Of a stretch of DNA of 64,000 bases, positions 44,456-55,925 are shown in pieces. The translations under genes were made by a program, and so were the position numbers. The stretch is from Porites lutea. Its lineage: Eukaryota > Cnidaria > Anthozoa > Scleractinia > Poritidae. The notes beneath the pieces are model-generated. The model was not told the DNA's origin, ran no database searches, and was given only the letters and a program-made list of their open reading frames with translations. Each line of letters begins with the position of its first letter. Within the stretch, counting starts at the first letter, position 1. The stretch spans positions 17,273,368 through 17,337,367 of the forward strand of contig NC_133209.1 in NCBI RefSeq assembly GCF_958299795.1, given 5' to 3'.

Positions 44456-45527
44456 AACGATAAAAAAGTAACACGACGTTTCGATGACTCCATGTCATTA
44501 TTATCAAATGCGAAGAAAATTAGCATGAATTGGTGATATATATACAAAAAAAAAAGTGTCAGGAATATGTTAAGTTAAATTGAGGAGTGAAAATGGAGCA
44601 AACTAACAATTAAATAAAAAGTTTATCTTGGATGGAGTCCCCTTTAATGTTTAATGTAGGTCTTTTGTATCTGATGATAAGAAAGCATTTCGAAGATCAA
44701 TCACTTAAGCTTCCCTCGGCATTTCTTGAGGACCGACCTTAAAGTTTGTGTTAAGATTCATCCGTTTCAAGTGGTGTTTTTCCAAGAAATCCTTGCCAAT
44801 AACGGAATGTTCCTCTACGCGCTAATGGAGGTGACGGCACGTGTAACCGATATTATTTGCAACGCACAAATCACATTTGAATTCATAAACAACATTCTGC
44901 TGGTTCACTAGCGTAGGCTTTAATTCCGTTTCTCGTAGATCATCGATGACCTTTTTGGTGGTAAAGACTGGCTGCAAAGGGTGATTTATCTTCCTTCCGA
45001 GATCGCACAACTGTCTCCGAAGTTGGTCGGCAGATTTCTGATCCTTGTAGTGCAAGGTAATCCGAAGGGGGCTGTCAGTGGGTGTGTGGTTAAGGTCTCA
45101 GGGGTGTTGGGCACTGTTAATGGCTGATTCGATGAGCTTCTTGGGACATTCTAATTTCAAGAATATCTCTTTCAAGGTTTTACATTCCTGCGAGAAGAAA
45201 TCTTGGAAAAATACAACTTAAAACGGATGAATGTTAACACAAACTTTAAGGTCCTCAAGAGATGCCGAGGGAAGATTGAGTGATTGATATTCGAAATGCT
45301 TATCATCAGAAACAAAAGACCTACATTAAATACTCAAGCTGACGCCATCCGGGCGAAACTTTTTTTTAAATTGTTAGTTTGCTCTATTTTCACGCCTCAA
45401 TTTAACTGTACATATTTCCGACACTTTATTTTTCTGTATATATATCACCAATTCATGCTAATTTTCTTCGCATTTGATAATGATGACATGGAGTCATCAA
45501 AAGGTCACGTTACTTTTTTATCGTTGA
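44456..45527 (-). mobile_element. Penelope-like element fossil with inverted flanking arms
   Basis: The minus-strand translation between about 45185 and 44790 carries a Penelope-like C-terminal region: LHYKDQKSADQLRRQL, then VNQQNVVYEFKCDLC and NNIGYTCRHLH, the start of a GIY-YIG endonuclease domain. Arms at about 44456-44795 and 45186-45527 are inverted copies of the element's 3' part (for example AAACGGATGAATSTTAACAC, GATGCCGAGGGAAG and its near-match). Inverted terminal duplications are known for this family. The element is a partial, broken fossil and cannot be complete at this length. Age: old, judging from divergence between the arms. Confidence 0.75.
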
Positions 45528-48129
45528 TTTTTCTTTTTTTAAATGTTTGTCGAAATCGATCGTTATCGGAAATATTGTCTGCTCTTTTATTAGTCTCTCG
45601 ACTCCTTCCGATTGTAAGGTTTCAATATATCACTATCTTTAATATAAATCACTTGCAAATGTCCAAATGTATTTTCTTAACCTTATCTTATTATAATATC
45701 ACTATAAAAGTAGCCTTTGAATGACTTGTCATTCGTGTGCGAAAAATGAGGAAGTATTGCCTCGCCTTCCAAACCTGAATACTGATGTTGAAAACTGATA
45801 TAGATTTAAGACCCGAAAAATTGACCACTCACAACGCGCATACGTATTAAAAGATATACTAAATATTGTTCAGAACTTCTATACTCGAAAATCAAAAGAT
45901 ACAAAATTGGCAAAATCAGATATTTATAGCTATTTACAGGAAACGTAATATATTCTAAACCCCTGAATTTCATCTTTTTTAATGCCAAGAAATGATGGTA
46001 CATTTTATATTTAAAAAAGTATTAATGTTCACATTCTTGTTTCCATGTATTCTAATGCTTTTCTTATGCAGCTCAACACTAAAAAGGCTGAAGAGGCTTG
46101 ACGATGGCAACAAGAGTGGAAAAACAATGGAAGCGTATCTGTAATGAAATACAAGCAATATATCATTATTCGCAGCTGACCCTGTGCTGTTAATTAATCT
46201 ACCCTCATGAGGTGTTTTTAAGCAGTAGCGAACTATTTTTTACAAATGTCGTCAAATTAAATGCTCCAAACCTAATACTGAAAAGTTCAATTCAGCTTAA
46301 GATTGAAGACTGTGTCGTCGTCGCCGAGAAAAATCGCAACTGGTTTCCAGCAAGTCGCGTAGCAACTGAAGTACACCATTAAATGCACCGTCAACAAGAA
46401 AATAATGTATATGATGATGTGATTATGTTATTGATCATAAAGCAGGTTATTTACGACATTTACGTATATGGCAGCTTAAAAATTGATGTGGACCTACTAC
46501 AGCAATATACAGACAGCACATCGCATTTCTGTTTTTGCCTACGGTTTTCATTCTTATCCGAAAAGAATAGATTGTCTATATAACCATTTGTATATGTCAA
46601 AACAAGGCAGTAGAATCTCGTCATCAGTTGTTTCAATACCCTGGGTATTGACCTGAAAGTTCAATTCAACATAAGATTAAAGGCTCCGTGTCGTCTTCGC
46701 CAAGAAAAATTGCAAGTGGTTTCTAGGAAGTCGTAGCAGCTAAAGTACACCCTCAAATGCACCGTCAGCAAGAAAATATATGATTATGTCATTATGTTAT
46801 TGATCATAAGGCAGGTTATTTACGTATATGGCAACTTAAAAATTGATGTGGACCTGCTACAGCAATATACAGACAGCACATCGCATTTATGTTTTTTGCC
46901 CACGGTTTTCATTCTTATCCGAAAAGAATAGAATGTCTAACCATTTGCAGATGTCAAAACAAGGCAGTACAATCTCATCAGTTGTTTTATTACCCTGGGT
47001 ATTGACCTGGCTAGTGCAAACCTTACGATAGGTCAGACTGGTGCTATATCTAATTAAGCTAACCGGACTGAGGCAGCTAATTAATTCAGTAAAAATATTG
47101 TTTGCTTGTTTTCCTCTCTCCTTCTTATTATAAAGGTTTCAATGTATAACTGTCTTTCAATCGCTGGCAAACTTCTACATGTATTCTTGTTAACCTACAT
47201 GTAATTTTATATCGACCTTCCATATCTTTACATATTTTAAAACTGGCCTTTAAGTGATTTGTCATTCGTGGGCGAATAATTAATTGTAAAGAAGTACGGT
47301 ACTCTGTTTCTGAAACTGGATATTGGTGTTCAAGGTTCAAAGGAAGACCGATTGATGAACCGATGATCAATTCAGCTCTCTTCTCTACCTTGACAACAAA
47401 ATATTTTTAAGCTATAATATAAATAGCTTTGTTTGATTAAGAGTATATATTAAGCTGTGGTAATTACTATCCTCGAACAGTTAGTTATCATCATCTAACT
47501 AAGCAATAAGGCTCTCCACGCGGGAATTCAAGACAAAAACAGTACGTATACATTGAAGAATTATGCAACCATCTTAAATAAGTCTGAGTATGTAATAGGT
47601 TTAACGTCTACTTTGAGTCGGTTGACAAGTCCAATTTTTCATAGTTTTCAAATATTTAGTGGGTTATATACTCAAGCTAAGGCTGTACGAATAATGGTCG
47701 AAGATCATTTATATTAGTGCGTACTACAGAAGTATTTCAGCAAGAGCACATCCTTTTTTTTTACTGTAGAGGTACTAATTATTTTTTTAAGTTCTGACCA
47801 TGCAATCTTGCCAAAGTAACACGCATTTAATCAACATTTTGTGGAAAATCGACTGTCAATTTCGCATGGTACACTGGTGACTATATGGTAGACCAGCTTG
47901 AATCCACCCGGTTATCAAGGAAATGTGAATCCTTTAAATTAAGCCATTTCCCAACTAACTGATGAAAAACCGAGCCAAAAAAGATTGAAGCTGTGGCATA
48001 AAAGACTTTTTTTTTTTTTTGATACTAGCTGGGGGTCTCCGGAAGCTTTAAATCTCGCGCATAATAGGTCTATAAGTTGAACGTTTTGTTTTCGCTACTG
48101 CTTCATAGAACTTGCAATGTTTCCTACTC
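45528..48129 (+). repeat. Blocks b, e, a, e-end, a, b, c upstream of gene copy 3
   Basis: Block b-like at about 45600-45790; e at 46025-46440; a at 46450-46640; e-end at 46660-46815; a again at 46815-47010; b at 47120-47480; c at 47520-47690. The two a blocks (GATGTGGACCTRCTACAGCA, ATACAGACAGCACATCGCAT) are very similar, showing a local tandem duplication of about 380 bases within this unit. No coding sequence is supported. Confidence 0.6.
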
Positions 48130-48760
48130 AATGTAACTTAATAGACACAGGGGACCTATATATCCCAAACTAAGTGCTATCGTTTCCTCTTTGTACATTT
48201 ATATCTAGGTTACCGTAATATAATTATAGAATACCTACAGGCTAGCAATATCTTGAAATAGTGCGATGAATAATCATGATCACAATACGCTAAACATTAT
48301 CTTCTCTTACTCATAATGCGTAAACGGCGAATTTGGGGGTTTCGGCCAACAAATAGTGTAACACCACTCATTAATTACCCTCGAATTCGCCATTTATACT
48401 CGAAGGGTCAACATTACTTAGGCAAGATCGCGTTTAATTTGACAATTCATGAGAATGTTAATGGCCATAGTTGTGTACAATACACTGTTTTTTCATTCAT
48501 TCCCTTACAGCATGCACATTGTCAAAGGAACACGATCGAACAGATTTTTTGGGCTCTGTGCATAGAACTAAGAATTATTCTAAGAAGCTGGTATATCATA
48601 GAATAAGACAGAAGTTAATTCCCTATCGGCGATCGATGTTTCCTGGAATCTATGTTAAACTTTAATTGGTAAAAGGGTAGGCCATATACGAACTTAACCT
48701 CAAATATTTTTTCATGACAAGTTGCGATCAACATGAAAATTTTTTTTTACCATGCGTGGA
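48130..48760 (+). repeat. Block d, copy 3 (most diverged)
   Basis: CATAATGCGTAAACGGCGAA, ATTCGCCATTTATACTCGAA, GTCAAAGGAACACGATCGAA and CGGCGATCGATGTTTCC align to block d copies 1, 2 and the orphan. The CCCATTGGC motif of copies 1 and 2 is not preserved. Confidence 0.55.
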
Positions 48761-49103
48761 ATTTAGTAAAGTTCAAAAGAGAAAAATATAATAGAGGCTC
48801 TTTGGCTTATTTAATTTTTGTGTAGACAAACGTCAACCCAGGTAACAGTTTTGCCCAGCGTACCACTTGTTTTGAGGCAAGAAAAATAACTATATAATAG
48901 TGTGGATGGGAGTGATGTAGCATGGCATGGTTCAAATAAACAGGAACAGACCAATTACATGTCCCTTGCATTTAGTTTAGATTCACTAAGGTTGGATTCG
49001 GCGACTAACTGGCCATGGAAAGAGGGTTTTTAAAGATTCCATGCGCTTCTCAATGAAATCTTTACCGAATCGAACTGTAGTACTGGTGACCTTTGATTAT
49101 ATT

Positions 49104-49126
49104 CGTGTTTCTTATCTCTCCGTTAG
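49104..49126 (+). other. Predicted 3' splice site before the ATG of gene copy 3
   Basis: TGTTTCTTATCTCTCCGTTAG directly precedes ATG 49127 after a pyrimidine tract, as in the other copies. Confidence 0.6.
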
Positions 49127-49747
49127 ATGGCCATTCGAGTACTGTTCTTGGCAGCTAACCTACCTGTTCTTTTGGGGGGGTTGCTTTGGAAGTGGGAAGT
49201 TCCACGCAATGGCGAAGAGTTAACAAAGGGCCTCAAACTTTTGGGATTGAAGCCAGGCCCACTGGGCTACTTCAATTCCTTCTACATGGCCTTTACCAAA
49301 GCAGAAGCGGACAGATTTCCCAACCTGGTGTCCTACCACTCGATGTTGAGACGGATGAAAATCTACAACATAACTCGGGAATCTCAAGTCCTTTTGCATT
49401 CAAACAGGAGCAGATTAAGGAGGGATGAGTCTAGTGACAGCGACTCGACGGACAGGTCGGCGGGCCCCTCCTTCCCCGTTACTGACCCTAGAGGTCCTTG
49501 TGAGTCTAAAACAGAGGGGCTTTGTGACATTTGTCCAGCTACAACTAGACTTGGACCTGATAAGAGACCCGAGTTTATTAATGTGATGGTGTGTAGAGGA
49601 GAGCAGTCCTGTGGACAAGGTTCCGTGAGAGGCGAGTGTAAAAATTCTTCCGTGACGCAAACGTTCTTACAGAGAATAGGTGTGGATGAATGGGAAACTT
49701 ACAGACAGGAAATTACTTTGTGCTGCGAATGTGCACTGTTCGGGTAA
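49127..49747 (+). CDS. IL-17-like secreted cysteine-knot precursor, copy 3 (intact)
   Basis: 206 residues, colinear with copy 2 except for one deleted residue near 87. Signal peptide 1-20 (VLFLAANLPVLLGG). The pro-region GEELTKGLKLLGLKPGPLGY is identical in all three copies. NITR at 81-84, furin-type RLRR before D100. Cys at 125, 133, 136, 156, 162, 171, 199, 200 and 202, the same nine positions as copy 2. RPEFINVMVCRGEQSC and YRQEITLCCECAL are the IL-17-like segments. Differences from copy 2 cluster in the Ser/Thr linker and the loop after the third Cys. Stop TAA; an AATAAA lies at 49813-49818. This unit lacks the MITE present upstream of copies 1 and 2. Family assignment is inference; the gene itself is well supported by conservation. 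Confidence 0.8.
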   Translation: MAIRVLFLAANLPVLLGGLLWKWEVPRNGEELTKGLKLLGLKPGPLGYFNSFYMAFTKAEADRFPNLVSYHSMLRRMKIYNITRESQVLLHSNRSRLRRDESSDSDSTDRSAGPSFPVTDPRGPCESKTEGLCDICPATTRLGPDKRPEFINVMVCRGEQSCGQGSVRGECKNSSVTQTFLQRIGVDEWETYRQEITLCCECALFG

Positions 49748-49812
49748 TATAACGTAACTGTAAAAGAAATTTCATGATTATTCCTTAGCCTGTAAGCAAG
49801 TAATCGTTGACG

Positions 49813-49818
49813 AATAAA
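49813..49818 (+). terminator. Polyadenylation signal AATAAA of gene copy 3
   Basis: First AATAAA after the stop codon, 66 bases downstream. Confidence 0.5.
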
Positions 49819-49899
49819 AGTCCTAACCAGCGATATCATGCAACATTCTATGCGTACCAAATTTTGACAGTTTAGTCACGGCTAACGGTTAAGCCTATT

Positions 49900-52450
49900 T
49901 AGATCTGGGTCTTCTGAGCCACTCCCTTTCCCTTCGCTGGAAACTTGATAACTTCAGTACTGTTTAAGCTATGACCACAAAACTTGGCGACTTTTACTAA
50001 AGTTATATGGAAACATTTGAAAGTCGTCGTCATGTGTACGTGTAGGTCATTATTTACGTTACCATTGCATACGAAAGTTTTGGCAACCATGTCATTCACA
50101 ATTTGCCTTTTTTTCCTACAAAAGGCCTAATTTCATCGGCCTGTTTCCGTGCTTCCCTTACTCTGCAAAGTTTTAGAGCGACAAGTGTTTAATGAATTAT
50201 ATAATTATCTAACAGAGCATGATCTCCTTACTGAGAACCAATCTGGATTTCGTAAATACCATTCTTGCCAGTCATTATTGATCAAGCTAACTGATTTCCT
50301 ACTAGGCAGCATCGATAGTGGGAAGATCGCTGCATGGTTTGTCTATGCTAGATCTACGGAAAGCCTTTGATCTTGTTGATCACCAAATACTCCTAGAAAA
50401 AGGTAGAATTATAAGGCCTCGGTACGACAGTGGTAGCCTGGTTTCAATCGAATCCTATCTCAGCGACAGATATTTTCAAATCAAAATCGGTAAAGTTCTT
50501 TCCTCAAAAACGGCTCTTCAATATGATCTAGAGTCCCCAGGGATCAATACTAGGCCCCCTTATATTTATAATACATATGAACGATCTTCCTCTTCACCTG
50601 AATGAAAGGCACATTGATTTTTTTGCTGACAATGCTACACAGGTGACATTTCAAAACGTCGAAGAAAACCTAAACACTGACATTCAGACTACAGTTCTTT
50701 GGAATGCTAAAAATAAAATGATTCCAAAAAAAAAAAAAGAGGCCATGATTGTGACGTAATCAAGTAAAATGTCAAAGCTTCTAGATCATCGGAGTATCAC
50801 CATTCATGAATCACAAATTGAAACAGTACCATCAGAGAAATTATTCGATGTTCACATTGACCCAACGCTGAGCTGATCCACGCATATTAATTACATATGC
50901 AAAACGTTTTCCCAACGGCTGGGTATACTTCGACGCATTCGACACAACCTGACTATATAATGCCCGCTTAGCCTTCTACAATTGCCTTCTACTGTCAGTA
51001 ATGGATTATTGCTGTGTAGTGTGGGTCAATACATCAAAAGGAAATCTTGACAGGATTTCTCGCTGAGAAAAAAGCTGCCAGACTGATGTTAGATCGGGAA
51101 TCCAAAGCTCCCTCGCTACCTTTGATTTCTGGAACTTGGACGGTTCCTAATTCCTGACAGAATTAAACTTATGCATGCTACTATTGTCTTTAAAGAGCTT
51201 TAGATGGTCTATCGCCAAGTTATATATTAACTGACTTGACATTACCTTTCACTAAAAGTACATAACATCGATACGCATGGAGCCAGGGGAAACTTGAAAC
51301 TCCCGAAAGCCAACACTAACTCCGACAAACGTACCTTTGCTTTCCACGCTTCTAGTGAATGGAACTTGCTACCGAATAGTGTTAAAACCTCAACATCGCT
51401 TTCCTCGTTTAAAAGAAACTATTCGAAGATGACCTTCTCCAATCTCAAAGAAGTCTGACTCTTTTCTGTACAGACTCGTACATGATGTCGATAACTAGTC
51501 GATGTCATGTAGAGGCACCTCCCTTGTATTCTGGTGATTTCCTTATTCTTCATTCTTATGTATATAATATATATTTTTTTTATCGGCATGTATTTTTATC
51601 CTTCATTAATATTAGATTATAGGTATCATGATTTTAATTATTTCTTTTTGGTTTGTTTTTTTTTTCCTTTTTTTTTTTTTAATTTAGCTGGGCCTGGATG
51701 AAAATGACTTTGTGTAATTCTGGTTTTCACCCTGTCTAAATAAAGTCTTGTTGTTGTTGATTTCTAGTTTTGCGTATTCATTTATAGCCTTACACTGTAC
51801 TTTATTTTGCAATATTTTATCAAATTCATTATAACTGTTAGTGTAATCCAGGCTTTTTAGTGGGGCGACTGATTTGAGAAAAAAAAACAGTTATTTAAAA
51901 TGACCAAATGTCAGATGCTGGCTTCAGTTTGTCGGAATTTCACAACTTGCACATTTTTTGCTTCATACGCATTCTTTTGAACAGAGATCAATTTTTCTAT
52001 CACAATCACCTCAATTTCCTAGGGTTTTAATCAAAATTGAATCGAATTACATTTATACATAGAATGGCGGATCCCAGATGGTGGACGGTTCCAGATCCTT
52101 CTTTAGTAATAAATGACGTCATTATAACATCATTGCTATTGCTAAAAGTCATCAATGTGTTAGCCAACTTCTGCATTCCAATTTCCTCATGTTGTTCATT
52201 CTGTTCAACACTTTACTATTTAAGTACTTTTCGATTTGAGGGGAAACATCGATGGAATTTGGATTCTTCAAATAAAACCAAATTATGGCGTCAAAATGAC
52301 CTGAAATTACATCACCGTGTCAATCAAGTTATGCTTAGAAGTTGCAAATGGAGGGTAATAAATATTCTTTGTAATTTTAGTGGCCGTATCATACGCGGTT
52401 TTGAAGTTAAAGAGGAAGACAAAAGACTTTTGAATCGTCTTTCCACGGAC
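49900..52450 (+). repeat. Dispersed repeat R3, copy 3, split by a LINE
   Basis: 49960-50115 (GACCACAAAACTTGGCGACT, GAAAGTCGTCGT) matches 34645-34790, and 51900-52410 (GTTTGTCGGAATTTC, AATAAATGACGTCATTAT, TCAATCAAGTTATG) matches 34830-35225. The LINE at 50120-51762 lies between. The frame 52037-52456 is inside this repeat and is not a supported gene. Confidence 0.6.
50120..51762 (+). mobile_element. LINE (CR1/L2-like) ORF2 fragment, RT domain to 3' end
   Basis: Frames in succession give the RT domain: RPVSVLPLLCKVLERQVFNE, then TENQSGFRKYHSC (RT motifs 0-2), LDLRKAFDLVDHQILL (motif A), and MNDLPLHL with FADNAT. The last is the catalytic FADD motif with its final D changed to N. The C-terminal thumb region follows to about 51450. 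The 3' end is an (TTG)n tail (about 51748-51762) after AATAAAGTC. Several frame changes and stops are present. It is 5'-truncated and inserted into R3 copy 3. Confidence 0.85.
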
Positions 52451-52559
52451 AGTTAGTTGCCGAATCCATACCCGTGGCGTTGCAAATAATTCTGTTGCAA
52501 TTAGTTTGATGTTAAACCTCAAAACTGCCTACTTGTAGATTGACTGGACTAAATTGCTA

Positions 52560-53010
52560 TGACGCCTGTCAAACTTCAAATGTTTGGCGGCGTAACATGT
52601 CACGTTCACGTGAAAGAAGACCACTCGGGTCACGAAAACAGCAGACAAAAATAGCAATCGCAGCACGCGAGCAAACTCCAAATAGATTTCAAATAATTAT
52701 CATAGGGGCTAGCGATTGGCTCTCGTAGCTTTTTCTTTCTTGTAATTTGTAATTAACTCGAAGTCATTTTCATCAACTGTTATTAAACACATCACCGAGT
52801 TTGCTTACTTCTTCTTCTTTGCCTCGTACATTTTTTTTAATCCAGTCTAGTATTTTCAGAAGATGGCGATTTAATTTCAAAGAAATCATGATGGCTAGCT
52901 TCTGCTTTAGATGGTCAACCAAATTGGTGTCTAAGGTAACATTTTTTTTTTTTGCTGTTGAATCGTGAGATTTGCACACAAACACGAACTGGTCCAAGGA
53001 CAAAAACCAA
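52560..53010 (+). repeat. Block g, copy 2
   Basis: Direct-orientation match to 36080-36640 (GTCAAACTTCAAATGTTTGG, AACAGCAGACAAAAATAGC, CTCGAAGTCATTTTCATC, CACAAACACGAACTGGTCCA). Non-coding. Confidence 0.65.
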
Positions 53011-53293
53011 ATTAACTGAACCTACATCAAACCTTGAGAAGATTACCAAACACCTTGGTTACGCATGGTGCTCCACGCGCTTAACTCATCCGTAAATGTT
53101 AATGTACGCCACCTTTATGCCCGCAAACGGTTTGCTTCTTCTGGCCCGAGCATCCCATGACGAGAAAATAAAGACCTCGGCAGCTCTTCATTTGCTTTAC
53201 CACAGGTTATTTTGCATTTATCAATTTATTATAACAACCTGTCGATCCACACAAAGAAAGGGGCAGCCACTAATCCATTTATGTCCATGTCCG

Positions 53294-53365
53294 GGCCTGT
53301 TGGTCTAGTGGTATGATTCTCGCTTCGGGTGCGAGAGGTCCCGGGTTCGACTCCCGGACAGGCCC
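53294..53365 (+). tRNA. tRNA-Pro(CGG)
   Basis: 72 nt. GGCCTGT acceptor with ACAGGCC, anticodon arm CTCGC-TTCGGGT-GCGAG, T-arm CCGGG-TTCGACT-CCCGG, discriminator C. All stems pair. TTTTT from 53366 is the Pol III terminator. It differs from the TGG genes by the anticodon's first base and one D-loop base. Confidence 0.95.
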
Positions 53366-53369
53366 TTTT

Positions 53370-54299
53370 TAACAAACATGTGAAGTAAAAGACAAAACTT
53401 ATCTCTTATTTTAACAGACCTAAAAGAAGAAGATTTGGCGGAGAACTCTCTGACAGTAGTTTGTTTTCATTTTTTAGTTTTGTCTTATTTATTTGTCTGT
53501 TTTTTGTTTTCAATCTCTCAGTAACCATAGCGAGACTTCGCATTAGCAGCATAAATTTAAAGTGATTCAATAATTTTGTGTTGCTTAACTGATGCAGTAA
53601 ACTGATTACTGAACCTCAGTAGTACCAATCCGTGATACGCAAAAAATAGTTATAACGCCGAGTGATGACTTATTATGTTTATAATTTTAAAAGAGTAAGA
53701 AAGCAAAAGAAATGTCAATAATTTTATGGGGAATCTCGATATCGGTCTTAGTACCCACACACAAGCTAAACGGGCGCACTATGAGATAAATCCCCAGCAC
53801 TATCAATATCTCAATATCGGCATCCGCCGAAACCCGCTGAGTGGCATTTTTAACATTATCTAGTTGACGATGGTCAACTATTTCTTCTTTACACAACGTG
53901 TGAAATCTTCTGCCATTTTATCCAGCTAATAAGCTGCAACGCCCATTGATGTCCCTTTTACTGTCGATTTCAGTACAGCTGAGGTCATCAGAATTGATAT
54001 CCCGCAAGCATCTTCCAAGTTCGGTCAAGGAATCATAGCTGCTTATGAATATTAGCTGCGGAAGATTTTAGCCAATAAGGGACGGAAAAACAATTTGAAT
54101 GGACAATAGCAAGAGAGGAGGTTGGGCAAGATATCCTGATTTGTCATGGGCGAGCAAATAATTTTTTTGATGCAGAATTCTAGAACCCTGCTAATTTGAC
54201 TACAACAAAAACTCAAAAATTCAGATGGGTTCATTACAGATACGTTGTTACTCAGTAATAGAATGATACCAGCAATCTCGGCCGTACGTCGCGTATCGT
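53370..54299. other. Non-coding stretch between tRNA genes
   Basis: No gene recognised; the minus frames 53896-53687 and 54234-54052 have no motif. Confidence 0.4.
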
Positions 54300-54830
54300 A
54301 ATATAAATCTTAAAAATTTACGCCATGATTATCATGGCCTAATATCATGATCAGTGTGTCTCAGTATTTTAGTTTTTGTTACTCATTAAAATTAACTTGG
54401 AGTTTTATAAGCAGGGGGATTAGCTCAAATGGTAGAGCCCCCGCTTAGCATGCGGGAGGTACCGGGATCGATACCCGGATTCTCCAACCATCGTATATTT
54501 TTAGCAAAGTAACAACGAAAACGTTTTTCTGTCAGTGTTATTTTAAAACAACATTTTTTTGACTGTTCTAAAACGTCGTATTTTATCGCATACCCTGGTC
54601 CAATTCAATTAGCAAAAAGTTCGGCTCTTAATGGTGAATTTGTTAAATAAAGGATTTAAAAATGGTCACTAATGAGAGTACCGAAAAGCCAAAGTTTAAA
54701 GGAGTTTATTAGAAGGATTCAAGATTTAAGTACAATTTAATACTCTGCCGATTTTGGTAACCTATACTAGCTGTGAGAAATTTTAGCTGTCTGATCTAAT
54801 ATATATTTGTCAAATAAATGTTTGCAAATC
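54300..54830 (+). repeat. Block h, copy 2 around tRNA-Ala (inverted copy of 38.1-39.4 kb)
   Basis: Sequence on both sides of the tRNA at 54414 (CATGATTATCATGGCCTAAT, AAAACGTCGTATTTTATCGC, AAAGGATTTAAAAATGGTC, TACTCTGCCGATT) is the reverse complement of sequence around the tRNA at 39242. Confidence 0.65.
54414..54486 (+). tRNA. tRNA-Ala(AGC)
   Basis: 73 nt. GGGGGAT acceptor pairs with ATTCTCC (G3-U70 present), D-arm GCTC-AAATGGTA-GAGC, anticodon arm CCCGC-TTAGCAT-GCGGG, T-arm CCGGG-ATCGATA-CCCGG, discriminator A. A TTTTT terminator lies about a dozen bases downstream. Fully paired; likely functional. Confidence 0.95.
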
Positions 54831-55576
54831 GTTTAAAAGGCTTTTTTTCCACCGTCCAGAGATAAATGTTTTTTTTAACTTTATCGCCGAAATATTTGAC
54901 GTGTAATTTTAAACGAAAAGCCTTACGCCATACTATTCTATTAATTTTATCAGCTGTAACCTTGGTCAAAACTCTAGGGAAATCAAAACAATATCTTGTC
55001 AAACTGATGCATAAAAAGGTGTTGCCAGGGTTCGGAAAAGGTATACAGGTAGAGACAATTAGTACTCAACTGAGTAACATGATTGCCGGCTGGACAAGTG
55101 CTACGAGGCGCTAAACTTGACGAGCGAACAGTTACTTTGCAATATGATGGTAGTCGCGACAAACGTAACGAGTAGTATCTCTTTGCTCCTCTCAGTATGA
55201 CCTGTATAAGGGTTTCATGCTTCTGTCTAAATTTGAGCTTAAAACCGATTATGATAATCAAACCTTCGCGCCCGCTACTACCCTATACGTTCATGCACGC
55301 TTCGGTTCATGAAACGACTCACATCCATATGCCTAAGATCTTTCTACGTCGTAATATCCATTAAAACATAATGCAAATTCCGACGACGAAGTTGTCGATG
55401 AGTCACAATCATCATCATTTTCATCATCATCATCATCATCATCATTGATCTGAGCCATCATTATTACCATGCATATTCCTCCCAATAGTCTGTTAATTAT
55501 TAGCTTTAGTTACTTAAGGTCGCATGAAGTTTCAACAAGACCTCCCAACAAAACGTATGAGATTGATTTAAGTAAT

Positions 55577-55597
55577 AGAAAACGTTTTCCGTGTTTG

Positions 55598-55642
<45 letters not shown>

Positions 55643-55925
55643 GTTATGCAAAGTACGGATTTTTCTCCCTCAAAATGTCAGCTTACGCGAAGAAAAATTG
55701 ACTCACCTTCTTTGTAACGATTTTCCATGTTTCAGCCGACGAAGGAATGGGTAAATAAAGTAAACTTTTTGAGTTTTGAACTCGAAAACTTTTTTAAATT
55801 CGTGCTTGCGTGATTAGCGCGCGAAAAACCAAACAACTTGACGCCACAACCATGTTTACATACTCTCATGCAAACACTCCTCTCGGCCAATCAGAGCGGG
55901 CGTACTATTTTAGTTATTTTATAAA
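55577..55925. mobile_element. Insertion of about 350 bp in block t (unclassified repeat)
   Basis: Block t copy 1 is contiguous here (near 18145). The insert has AAACGTTTTCCGTGTTTGCA at its left and CGGCCAATCAGAGCGGGCGT near its right. No inverted repeat was certain, and there is no coding capacity. Confidence 0.5.

Noticed and set aside
52037-52456. 139-residue frame
   Set aside because: It lies in dispersed repeat R3, and the frame is not open in the other R3 copies.
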